Of a stretch of 64,000 nt of DNA, positions 21,674 to 28,835 are shown one piece after another (positions within the stretch are counted from its first letter, which is position 1; the number at the start of each line of letters is the position of its first letter). Both the position numbers and the translations under genes were made by a program. The notes below the pieces were generated by a model that searched no databases, was not told where the DNA came from, and worked only from the letters and a program-made list of their open reading frames with translations. Source of the stretch: Paenibacillus doosanensis (GTDB taxonomy: Bacteria > Bacillota > Bacilli > Paenibacillales > NBRC-103111); NCBI RefSeq assembly GCF_025060755.1, contig NZ_JANYUY010000041.1, forward strand, positions 1 through 64,000, in the 5' to 3' direction.

Positions 21674-22433
21674 TCAGCATCCCATCCTTGCCCTTATGCG
21701 GGCGCTCTTGTTCATCCGCATACGCCGTGGCGTTCCACGGACCGCCGGAAGATTCCTCCTCCGATACGCCGGCCATAAACTGAATGACCTTCAGCAGGGC
21801 AGGACCCGTAGGCGTCGTACCCTTCATGTTTAATTTATAAAACAAACGGTTCAGATTTGCAAGGTCACGCGTCCAGCTAAGATCCATCTCGACGGCTTCA
21901 TCGCCGGAAACGGAGGCGGGAAAATGGAATACGGCCATCTCGCTGTCGCCCGTTCTGGCCTGGATGCTCAGCTGCAAATCATAGATCGATTCCTTGACCG
22001 CCTGCATCTTCGGCTTCATGCTGGCGCTGGCGTCGATAAGGAGCGCAACGCGCAGCGCAGCGGTTTCCGACAAATCGTCCATGACCCGCACGACCTGCGA
22101 CCGCTGCTCGGGCGGCAGGCTCTCGATCTTGGAATCGCCCAGAATATGCTGCAGCTCTTTGCCGACAACCTGCTGGATCGTCTGAACGACCGTCTTGCGA
22201 GTCATCATCTGCACGGTTTGCGACAGCTCCGTTGTGTTCACGATCCGGCTCATGCCGCCTCCGGCTTCGGCAATCTCGTTGATCTCGGCGATTCCGTGTT
22301 CCCCGATCTCGCTGGAATCGATCAATCCGATGACGTTGACGACAATCCCTTCCGATTTGGCATGCGCAGCCGCAATAACCGGGCTGACCCCGACGTTGGA
22401 GCACCCGTCCGTAATTAAGATGATTTGATTCAT
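21657..22433 (-). CDS. yabS: VWA-domain protein (YabS-like)
   Basis: 258 residues. The N-terminus begins directly with a Rossmann-type strand (IILITDGCSN); a MIDAS metal motif DASAS lies near the middle (VALLIDASASMKPKM). It looks like a cytoplasmic VWA protein without signal or membrane helix. Located between spoIIE and yabT, as in B. subtilis, where its role is undefined. The ATG has AGGAGG upstream. Confidence 0.88.
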   Translation of the reverse strand: MNQIILITDGCSNVGVSPVIAAAHAKSEGIVVNVIGLIDSSEIGEHGIAEINEIAEAGGGMSRIVNTTELSQTVQMMTRKTVVQTIQQVVGKELQHILGDSKIESLPPEQRSQVVRVMDDLSETAALRVALLIDASASMKPKMQAVKESIYDLQLSIQARTGDSEMAVFHFPASVSGDEAVEMDLSWTRDLANLNRLFYKLNMKGTTPTGPALLKVIQFMAGVSEEESSGGPWNATAYADEQERPHKGKDGMLSDYVV

Positions 22434-22528
22434 ACTATCCGTTCCTCCTCTATGAGCATAGTAAACCTTACATATAGTTTTCCCTTTTTGCGAGAATCCT
22501 AAACTTGGCCGATGCTAGAGGAACGTCC

Positions 22529-22661
22529 CAAAGAACAAATCCCCCAAAAGCCATCCATGCCGCCGACGCGGCACCACAGACAATGGAAATGGGGTACCAA
22601 GAGTAATTTCCAGGGTAGTGACGTGATGCTCTGAAGCTTATTCCGTCCGTATCCAGCCTCA
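22529..22661. repeat. Dispersed repeat, copy A
   Basis: Matches 63868-64000 over 133 bases with two mismatches (22650 and 22660). The match begins abruptly at CAAAGAAC; the flanks are unrelated. Inside are inverted repeats: a 6-bp stem at 22558-22573 (GCCGC/GCGGC core), a 7-bp stem TGGAAAT/ATTTCCA at 22584-22612, and just past the shared part a 7-bp stem at 22651-22668. GCCGAT (22508-22513) and ATCGGC (22667-22672) could close the whole structure. Family unknown. Confidence 0.9.
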
Positions 22662-22772
22662 GCTGGATCGGCGTCTAACCATTCCTCCGGGATCGTTCTA
22701 TGGGTAGACATTACTTTCGGGGGAGCCCCCGGATATCCACAGGAATTTGCTGCGCATCATTTCCTAAACAAC

Positions 22773-22809
22773 AAAAAAAGCACCCCCTCCCTGACCGGGA
22801 GAAAGCGCT
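22773..22809 (-). terminator. spoIIE terminator
   Basis: Minus sense: CTCCC/GGGAG stem extended by wobble pairs to AGC/GCT, then seven T, ~40 bases after the spoIIE stop. Confidence 0.85.
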
Positions 22810-22847
22810 GAATCCCTCGATTTCAAATAATGTTGGACAAAATTCCG

Positions 22848-25343
22848 TCAACTGACCGTCTTCGGCCGCTCGATCCGCTCCAGCCCGGGCCAGCGGAAGG
22901 TCGCCCATTCCGGCTGGTATTTCTCCACCCGAGCGACGACCACCGTCATATCGTCGTAAATATGCCCGTGATGATACCTGACGACCCGCTCCAGCAGAAC
23001 GTCGGCAAACTCCTGAGGATGTTCCGTATGAATCTCCGAAATAACGCGTTTCATCCACATCTCCTTATTCACCGCATGGCCCGGCGCATCGTAAATGCCG
23101 TCGGTCATCATGATTAAAATATCGCCGGGCTTCAGCGGCAGGCTGACCAGATCTACATCAATGTCGCTGACGATCCCGACCGGCAAATTGTTCGCCGTAA
23201 TCGGGAATACTTCGCTGCCGCGCTTAATAAAGCTCGGTGTCGATCCGATCTTGAGGAACGTCGTATTCGCATTATACAGATCGATGAGCGCCACATCGAC
23301 GGTGGCGTACATCTCGTCGGACGAGCGGAGCATCAGCACCGAATTGACCGACTTGATCGCCAGCTTCTCATCCATGCCCGATTGCAGCAGCTGCTGCAAA
23401 ATATCCAGAGCGGTGCTGCTCTCCGCGCGGGCTCTTTCGCCGTTGCCCATCCCGTCGCTGAGCGCCACGGCAAATTTGCCGTTGCCGAGCTCCACGGTGC
23501 TGAAGCTGTCTCCCGACAGCAGGTCGCCGTTCTTGGCCGCTCCGGCGATGCCGGTTTCCACCTCGTATTCCTTGGCCGATCCGAAGACGACCGTGCTGTA
23601 TCCTTCCTTCCTCTCAAGCGCCTGCTCGTTTTTGACGGCGATATGCTCGCCGACGATCTCAGACAAGAGCGGCGCGATAATTTTGCGGCATTCATCAAAT
23701 CCTTTCGTATATTGATGGATGATTTCGATTTCCACATTCCCCTCGTCCAGGCTGATGATATCGATGCTGTGGATCGATAATCCGAGCTCCTCCAGCGCAC
23801 TGCGAATTTGCTCTTCCTGCATGAAGAGCTCCTGCCCCTCCCGCTTGATTTCCTTGGCCAAGTCCTCCATGACCTGGGACACGCCCGACAATTGCTCGGC
23901 AACCAGCTGGCGGCTGTCGATAATTTGTTTTTTCCAGCGCTGGTCGTTTTTGTACAGGCTGTACTGCTGCTTCATCACCTCCAGCACATGCTCCGGTTTG
24001 GTGCAATGCTTCTTCCATTGGGGCAGTATATGCTTGCGCGACATATTGTCCCTGAGCTCCACCTCCGTCATCATATCGGTCATATACTTGTAGGTCTGAT
24101 AAAATTTGTCGTCCCAGCATTGTTTACGCTTCCAGCAGCCGGAGCAGGACCGCTCCGCTACCGAATTCATAAAGTGGCCTACCTCTTCCTCCTTTTGCAT
24201 AGGCTGTGCGTCCGCCGTAATCTGCCTGAAGCTGCGCGACAGCTGGCGAAACACTTCGGAAAATTGCTCCACCCTGCTTGCCGTCACGTCCCTCACCCTT
24301 TTCGCATAATCATGCTGGGATTTGAGATTCTCCTGCGTCCCCGGCACATACTTGGCCAGCATTTGCACGACGGCCCGCGGGGTCAGCACGAACAGCAGGA
24401 CGGCGGCGGCCGACTCCCAGGTCGAGCCTATCACCTCCGATTGAGTTCCTATATATATGGAAAGGATAGAGGAACCGAGCAGCATCCCGAGCGATACCGC
24501 CAGCTTGTTCCCTTCCTTAAGCAGGCCGGCCAGCAGACCGGCAAAGGCGAGAAGACTCATCTGATAGATGGCGTTGGAATTCGCCAGACTGAGAATCAGG
24601 CCCGTGATGACGCCGACGGAAGCCCCCAGCGGTGCTCCGCCCACGAGAGCGAACAGCAGGATCAAATATCGGGAGAGAACATGCTCGACCGTTACCGGCC
24701 CGGCCATCCAGCCCACGGTTCCCGTCATAACGGACGCCAGCAAAATGATGAGGCAGATAACCTCCTCGTGCTTCAAATGATAGTTTTTACGGGTAAGAGT
24801 AAATACAGGGATCGCCTGTAAGAAGATGTGGGTTAAAATAAGGCTGAGCATCGACTCCACCCCGGTCATCATGAGCGTATACCACGTCATTTCCGTACTG
24901 ACGAGATAAGAGAAAAGCTGCACCAGGAACGTCGCGGCGAATACGATGATGGGCGCATACGATATGTCGGAGCGTTGGAACCGTTCGACCCCCTTTTGGA
25001 TAAGGAGGAAGACGAGCATCTCCACCGCAATATAACCGGCGTGCTGCGGAGCCGCGGAGAAGAGGCTGCCTGCGAGCAAAAAAGCGCCTGTCCAAAAAAG
25101 CAGCTCCCTGCGCAAATAATACATGACGGCAAAGTAGGCTACGGCGAACGGGGCAAGCTGGTCGAGGATCATCGCCCTGCCTAAAAGAAATGCCATAAAC
25201 AACAATAGAATCGACCATTTCTTGGCTACTACCGATTGAACCAAACGATTTTGTACGACCAGGCTTGCGATACGGTTTTTTCCTGATTGGATAAAACGGG
25301 TCCACACGATTCCGGCTTGATTGGCATTTAATTTTCTTTGCAT
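22848..25343 (-). CDS. spoIIE: Stage II sporulation protein E, PP2C phosphatase
   Basis: Membrane phosphatase of the asymmetric septum that dephosphorylates SpoIIAA and so activates sigma-F in the forespore. 831 residues: about ten hydrophobic segments in residues 40-330, a FtsZ-interacting/regulatory middle region, and a C-terminal PP2C domain (about 595-800) with GDSFS, ALSDGMGNGERA and MMTDGIYDA carrying the metal aspartates. The ATG at 25343 is preceded by GGTGGTGTGATG. Its promoter has the Spo0A-type 21-base spacer, and it is transcribed alone up to its terminator. Confidence 0.98.
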   Translation of the reverse strand: MQRKLNANQAGIVWTRFIQSGKNRIASLVVQNRLVQSVVAKKWSILLLFMAFLLGRAMILDQLAPFAVAYFAVMYYLRRELLFWTGAFLLAGSLFSAAPQHAGYIAVEMLVFLLIQKGVERFQRSDISYAPIIVFAATFLVQLFSYLVSTEMTWYTLMMTGVESMLSLILTHIFLQAIPVFTLTRKNYHLKHEEVICLIILLASVMTGTVGWMAGPVTVEHVLSRYLILLFALVGGAPLGASVGVITGLILSLANSNAIYQMSLLAFAGLLAGLLKEGNKLAVSLGMLLGSSILSIYIGTQSEVIGSTWESAAAVLLFVLTPRAVVQMLAKYVPGTQENLKSQHDYAKRVRDVTASRVEQFSEVFRQLSRSFRQITADAQPMQKEEEVGHFMNSVAERSCSGCWKRKQCWDDKFYQTYKYMTDMMTEVELRDNMSRKHILPQWKKHCTKPEHVLEVMKQQYSLYKNDQRWKKQIIDSRQLVAEQLSGVSQVMEDLAKEIKREGQELFMQEEQIRSALEELGLSIHSIDIISLDEGNVEIEIIHQYTKGFDECRKIIAPLLSEIVGEHIAVKNEQALERKEGYSTVVFGSAKEYEVETGIAGAAKNGDLLSGDSFSTVELGNGKFAVALSDGMGNGERARAESSTALDILQQLLQSGMDEKLAIKSVNSVLMLRSSDEMYATVDVALIDLYNANTTFLKIGSTPSFIKRGSEVFPITANNLPVGIVSDIDVDLVSLPLKPGDILIMMTDGIYDAPGHAVNKEMWMKRVISEIHTEHPQEFADVLLERVVRYHHGHIYDDMTVVVARVEKYQPEWATFRWPGLERIERPKTVS

Positions 25344-25381
25344 ATATTCATCACACCACCCATATACTATTTGTGTTCTCT

Positions 25382-25447
25382 AGTATAGAGGCACTCTAGT
25401 ATAAAGTTTGTCAGAATGAGTTGGTAGAACAAAAGTTTTTTCCGACA
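25382..25447 (-). promoter_or_regulatory. Spo0A-activated spoIIE promoter with 21-base spacer
   Basis: Minus strand: -35 CTGACA at 25409-25414 and -10 TATACT at 25382-25387, spacer 21. This long spacer is the known hallmark of the Spo0A-dependent sigma-A promoters of spoIIE and spoIIG in B. subtilis. A near-consensus Spo0A box (TGTCGGA) lies 27 bases upstream at 25441-25447. TATACTAGAG occurs twice in tandem over the spacer and -10. Confidence 0.75.
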
Positions 25448-25728
25448 AAAAAAAGACCGGCCGCGCAAACAGCCGTATCCCTTGCCGCATAAGGCTTCGC
25501 GGAAACCGGTTCCTGCCCCGTTCCGCCTTGGCCCAAAACATCCGTTCGGTTATTCCTATAGACAACCCCGCTCTATTGCCGTTGCATACTGTCGATTCGC
25601 TCTATATGCGCTAAGGAAACGACAAAACTACTGAAAGAAACCGTTTCGCCCGACATGAAATGGGAATTTATCCCACATCCTTTCAAGCTGCCGCCGCTTT
25701 CCCGCAACAATCCGACTCTGTCCGCCCT

Positions 25729-25772
25729 AAAAAACAAAGACACCCTGACAGGATCATTCCTGACAGGGTGTC
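25729..25772 (-). terminator. tRNA-Met terminator
   Basis: Minus sense: hairpin arms GACACCCTG and CAGGGTGTC with an inner CAGGA/TCCTG pair, followed by TTTGTTTTTT. Confidence 0.9.
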
Positions 25773-25790
25773 TTCAATTGTGCATCTGAA

Positions 25791-25864
25791 TAGCGGCGAA
25801 GGGGATCGAACCCCCGACCTTACGGGTATGAACCGTACGCTCTAGCCAGCTGAGCTACACCGCC
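25791..25864 (-). tRNA. trnM: tRNA-Met (CAU), elongator type
   Basis: 74 nucleotides in minus sense beginning GGCGGTGTAGCTCAG. The anticodon arm TACGG-TTCATAC-CCGTA gives anticodon CAU; the T loop is TTCGATC. The acceptor stem closes GGCGGTG with CGCCGCT, and no 3' CCA is encoded. It closely resembles the B. subtilis elongator tRNA-Met that lies in the same place upstream of spoIIE. A lysidine tRNA-Ile is a formal alternative for CAU. Confidence 0.95.
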
Positions 25865-25876
25865 ACAACGAATCTT

Positions 25877-25906
25877 AGTATATATCAGAGCTATCCGATT
25901 TGTCAA
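25877..25906 (-). promoter_or_regulatory. tRNA-Met promoter
   Basis: TTGACA at 25901-25906 and TATACT at 25877-25882 on the minus strand, spacer 18, about a dozen bases before the mature tRNA. Confidence 0.75.
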
Positions 25907-26024
25907 GCAGCCCTAAAAGTGCGGTAAAAAAAGCCGCTGCGGCGCCCATTTGATCTTCCAGTCGCTGCTGAAACCGGATTTTTGGGATTGTTGTTTCCCT
26001 ATCTCCCTTGGCAACAAAAAGCCG

Positions 26025-26052
26025 AGGAAGCGATCACACGCTCCCCCGGCTC
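26025..26052 (-). terminator. yabR terminator
   Basis: Minus sense: AGCC..GGGGAGCG / CGCTTCCTCGGCT hairpin followed by TTTTT. Confidence 0.8.
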
Positions 26053-26064
26053 CCATTCGTATCA

Positions 26065-26568
26065 TTAATCGCGTCTTGCCCCACGGCCTCCGCGTTTACC
26101 TTCAGTATTCTTTTTCAGGGACGAAATCCGCTCTTCGCTGTCTTTCAAAAAGCGCGACACTTTGTCTTCGAACGTTAATTTACCAGCAGGAGGTTTACCT
26201 CCACGGCCGCCACGGTCGCCTCCACGGCCGCCAAAACCGCCACCGCCGCCACGAGGGCCTCGATCGCCGCCACCCATGCCGCCGGAACCGCCACCGGGTC
26301 TTTCAAAACGAGCGGGCTTAGCTTCCACCGGTTTATCTACCGCTTGCTTGATCGATAATCCGATTTTGCCGTCTTTGTCCACATTAATCACTTTGACTGT
26401 AACGACGTCGTTAAGTTTCAAGTGGTCGTTGACATCCTTAACGTAGTTATCTGCTATCTCCGAGATGTGCACAAGGCCGGTACCGCCCTCAGGTAGCTCT
26501 ACAAACGCCCCAAAGTGAGTAATGCCCGTTACTTTTCCTTCCAGCTTGCTGCCCACTTCAATTGCCAT
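26065..26568 (-). CDS. yabR: S1-domain RNA-binding protein with Gly/Arg-rich segment (YabR-like)
   Basis: 167 residues. Residues 4-73 are an S1 domain (VGSKLEGKVTGITHFGAFVE, GLVHISEIAD, KIGLSIK). Residues about 91-125 are almost only Gly and Arg with several RGG triplets, followed by a Lys-rich helix (LTFEDKVSRFLKDSEERISS). B. subtilis YabR has the S1 domain; the RGG tract is longer than I expect for the family. Probably ribosome- or RNA-associated. The ATG has GGGAGGA ahead. It lies downstream of divIC. Confidence 0.9.
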   Translation of the reverse strand: MAIEVGSKLEGKVTGITHFGAFVELPEGGTGLVHISEIADNYVKDVNDHLKLNDVVTVKVINVDKDGKIGLSIKQAVDKPVEAKPARFERPGGGSGGMGGGDRGPRGGGGGFGGRGGDRGGRGGKPPAGKLTFEDKVSRFLKDSEERISSLKKNTEGKRGGRGARRD

Positions 26569-26727
26569 AAAGTAAAATGTTCCTCCCTTAAATAATTGAG
26601 AAAAACGTCTATTGACGTCTATTCACCGATGAGCGACCGCGTTCAGTGCGAGAAAAACCCTAACAATGCAGATTATAACGTACTCGCCGCAATACGGTCA
26701 ACAAGAGGATTACGGCAGTCTCTACTT

Positions 26728-27051
26728 TTATTCTTTCGGCACGTAAAACAAGGTCTCGCCTTGCTTTACATAGTGCAGCTCTTTGCGAATTTTTTGCTCT
26801 ACATACTCGGGGTCGTTCAATCTCGCGATCTCCCGCTTGTTATCTTCATTGACTTGCTGCGTTTCTTTATACTTTTGATCCAGGGCCGTCACCTTCTCGG
26901 CGCGCTCCTGGAGTTTCCCGATTTGATTCCATAACGTCACGCCAGCCCAGCTCATAAAGCATGCAAGTATAATCATCACCAAACGGCGTCTGCGATATGA
27001 GCCTTTATTATTCGGTTTGGCGTCATTGCTTACTGCCGGAACGGATGGCAT
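26728..27051 (-). CDS. divIC: Septum formation initiator DivIC
   Basis: Bitopic division protein that complexes with FtsL and DivIB at the septum. 107 residues: cytoplasmic basic N-terminus (YRRRR), one membrane helix (about 24-42), then an extracytoplasmic coiled coil (LQERAEKVTALDQKYKE) and the conserved tail LNDPEYVEQKIRKEL. Position after yabQ matches B. subtilis. Confidence 0.95.
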   Translation of the reverse strand: MPSVPAVSNDAKPNNKGSYRRRRLVMIILACFMSWAGVTLWNQIGKLQERAEKVTALDQKYKETQQVNEDNKREIARLNDPEYVEQKIRKELHYVKQGETLFYVPKE

Positions 27052-27076
27052 AGAATGTAAAACCCTCCCACTTTGT

Positions 27077-27646
27077 TCAAAAGAAGCGACGAAACCATGC
27101 CGCGGTCCATTGAGCCGTTTTCTTCACCCAAATAGGTAATCGGATCCATCTGATCAGGGGCCTGAGCAGCCACAATAACAGCCTCCAGATAGGATAGAGT
27201 AATTGTAGCACAACTTTATACAGGAACATAGCGATAGCCAGTAAAAACCCCAAAAACACGACGGTAGTCCTATAGATCCATATAGCCGGAATTACAATAA
27301 ACAACCGGATAGTTGTTTTACCGACACGAATCGTCGCGTGGACCGCTCTGATCATCCATTTAATGATCCCAATGACCGTTCGGCTGAAGAGCAGGAAGTA
27401 CACTCCGACGCCAATAAATAACCCGATGAAAATAAACATCCGCACCTGTCCCAGGTTGCTCATGTAAAGCAGCTTGAATACAAGCAGCGTGCCGACGCAC
27501 CAAAAAAAGATGTCCAGGAGGTAATAGGCATAACGGGGCGCACGTAGCTGGCCTGCCAGCACCCGATACAAATCGAACAGTCCGCCTAACGAGAGACCCC
27601 CTAAAAGCATCATGCCCATGGTGACGAATTGAACTTGCAGAGTCAC
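27077..27646 (-). CDS. yabQ: Spore cortex protein YabQ
   Basis: Membrane protein required for spore cortex formation. 189 residues with an N-terminal block of three to four hydrophobic helices (VTMGMMLLGGLSLGGLFDLY and others) and further hydrophobic helices up to about 160. The start is GTG at 27646, overlapping the yabP stop as GTGA. Likely expressed with yabP in the mother cell; I could not locate a sigma-E promoter. Confidence 0.92.
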   Translation of the reverse strand: MTLQVQFVTMGMMLLGGLSLGGLFDLYRVLAGQLRAPRYAYYLLDIFFWCVGTLLVFKLLYMSNLGQVRMFIFIGLFIGVGVYFLLFSRTVIGIIKWMIRAVHATIRVGKTTIRLFIVIPAIWIYRTTVVFLGFLLAIAMFLYKVVLQLLYPIWRLLLWLLRPLIRWIRLPIWVKKTAQWTAAWFRRFF

Positions 27647-27927
27647 TTAAACAGCTTCCCGAAAAATCCCTTGGATTTTCCTTGGGAATTCGTGTCTACA
27701 TAGGCCAGCTCGTTCACCAATCCTTCGATCGCGACAAGCCCCTGCTCGAGGCTCAAGTTTTTGATGTGCAGGTTCTGTCCCTTAATCATCAAATACCCGA
27801 ATTCGGTCTCCAGCAAAAACTCCTCGCTGTCGAAGCTCTCTACATTCATGACGCCGGATACTTCTAGCAGCTTGCGGTTGAGCATCTTGATTTCTTGTCG
27901 TTTGACTTTTCCCGGCTCTATTGCCAT
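27643..27927 (-). CDS. yabP: Sporulation protein YabP
   Basis: 94-residue YabP/YqfC-family protein. The core LEVSGVMNVESFDSEEFLL and the TEFGYLMIKGQNLHIKNLSL segment match the family, which localises to the forespore membrane region and is needed for cortex or coat assembly. The ATG at 27927 has AGGAGGG eight bases ahead. It starts the yabP-yabQ-divIC run. Confidence 0.93.
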   Translation of the reverse strand: MAIEPGKVKRQEIKMLNRKLLEVSGVMNVESFDSEEFLLETEFGYLMIKGQNLHIKNLSLEQGLVAIEGLVNELAYVDTNSQGKSKGFFGKLFK

Positions 27928-28017
27928 GATACGATCCCTCCTGGCAGCTTTGTTCGGGCTGTAACTGCTTCATCGCCCGGCAAGTCTCCGAGTTGTGCAT
28001 GGCCTCCGGCTTCTGTT

Positions 28018-28062
28018 GAAAACAGGTTCCTTGATTAGCTCAAGTGGAGGGAACCTATTTTC
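28018..28062. repeat. 13-bp inverted repeat upstream of yabP
   Basis: Arms at 28018-28030 and 28050-28062 pair at 12 of 13 positions around a 19-base loop. It has no T tail in either direction. It sits directly after a nine-codon open frame with a strong ribosome site (28061-28090, minus) and ~90 bases before yabP, so a role in attenuation or mRNA processing is possible. The rest of 27928-28182 shows no gene. Confidence 0.7.
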
Positions 28063-28182
28063 AAAGGAAGCACGTAAACTCTCCGGCCATTACACAACCC
28101 TCCGCCTTTGCACGCGATGGAAAAGTCGGCTGAACAAAGCTTGTTTACTTAAAAGTATGGGGGGATGTCCAGAAATAGAACC

Positions 28183-28213
28183 AAAAAAGAGACTGAAACA
28201 TCAGTCTCTTTAG
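28183..28213 (-). terminator. rqcP terminator overlapping the stop codon
   Basis: AAAGAGACTGA/TCAGTCTCTTT hairpin with six T in minus sense; the stem's first bases include the rqcP stop codon (28210-28212). Confidence 0.9.
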
Positions 28214-28485
28214 CCTTGCCATAATTCGGTTTTATGCACTTCTTCGCTAAGCAGCGTGTACATCTTGGCGGCATCTTCCTTGCGGGTCGATTCCGACAGC
28301 TGCTCCACCCTTACGGTGACGCTTTTCTGCCCGAACTGAATTTTCAGTTCGTCGCCAACTTTAACCGCGCTGCTCGGTTTGGCATCTTTCCCGTTGATCC
28401 AGACGCGTCCCTGATCGGACACATCTTTGGCGACGGTGCGCCGCTTGATCAGTCTGGAAACCTTGAGAAATTTGTCAAGACGCAT
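28210..28485 (-). CDS. rqcP: S4-domain ribosome quality control protein RqcP
   Basis: 91 residues, an S4 RNA-binding domain (MRLDKFLKVSRLIKRR, DQGRVWINGKDAKPS, VGDELKIQFGQ). RqcP (YabO) stabilises P-site tRNA with RqcH during alanine tailing on stalled 50S subunits in Bacillus. It overlaps the hup stop as TAATG, so the two are co-translated. Confidence 0.94.
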   Translation of the reverse strand: MRLDKFLKVSRLIKRRTVAKDVSDQGRVWINGKDAKPSSAVKVGDELKIQFGQKSVTVRVEQLSESTRKEDAAKMYTLLSEEVHKTELWQG

Positions 28486-28757
28486 TATTTTACCGCTTCT
28501 TTAAGCTTGTTGCCTGCTTTGAAAGCCGGAACTACGGACTCAGGGATGCTGATTTCTTTACCGGTTTGCGGGTTGCGGCCCGTGCGTCCGGAACGTTTGC
28601 GAGTTTCGAAAGTGCCAAAACCGATAAGCTGAACTTTGTCGCCGCTGGACAACGCGTCCGTTACTTCGCCCAAGAAGTTATTAAGAACGGTTTCAACGTC
28701 CTTTTTCGTCATCCCGCTTTTTTCAGCGATGTTGTTGATCAAGTCTGTTTTGTTCAT
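28485..28757 (-). CDS. hup: HU-type DNA-binding protein
   Basis: Nucleoid protein of 90 residues: MNKTDLINNIAEKSG start, beta-arm GTFETRKRSGRTGRNPQTG and end VVPAFKAGNKLKEAV, all standard HU. Sites between mazG and rqcP. The B. subtilis essential hbs gene lies elsewhere, but an HU gene here is typical of Paenibacillus relatives. The ATG has GAGGAGG upstream. Confidence 0.97.
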   Translation of the reverse strand: MNKTDLINNIAEKSGMTKKDVETVLNNFLGEVTDALSSGDKVQLIGFGTFETRKRSGRTGRNPQTGKEISIPESVVPAFKAGNKLKEAVK

Positions 28758-28835
28758 GGATACATTTCCTCCTCAAAATAACACTATGCTTAGTATTCTT
28801 TGTTTATCAGGAAATTCCTGCTAGCTATTGTCGAT

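Larger units (their letters stand above)
22434..22847. other. spoIIE-yabS intergenic region (414 bases)
   Basis: Holds the spoIIE terminator at its right and a structured dispersed repeat in the middle. A 70-codon open frame (22499-22711, minus) lacks family resemblance, and the second repeat copy changes a GAG to a stop in that frame, so I do not call it a gene. No clear yabS promoter is seen. Confidence 0.7.
25344..25790. other. spoIIE upstream region to tRNA-Met
   Basis: 447 bases with the spoIIE promoter at the left and the tRNA terminator at the right. Between them (about 25450-25728) I see no gene; an open frame at 25380-25565 runs through the promoter itself and is discounted. Confidence 0.7.

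Noticed and set aside
22555-22600. T-box-like GTGGTGCCGCG within the repeat
   Set aside because: The T-box 14-mer is not matched, there is no specifier stem or terminator, and the downstream gene is a VWA protein, not an aminoacylation or amino-acid gene.
22499-22711. 70-codon minus-strand frame over repeat copy A
   Set aside because: Copy B carries a stop in this frame, no ribosome site of quality, and the element looks structural.
25380-25565. 61-codon frame upstream of spoIIE
   Set aside because: Covers the spoIIE promoter and lacks a start signal.
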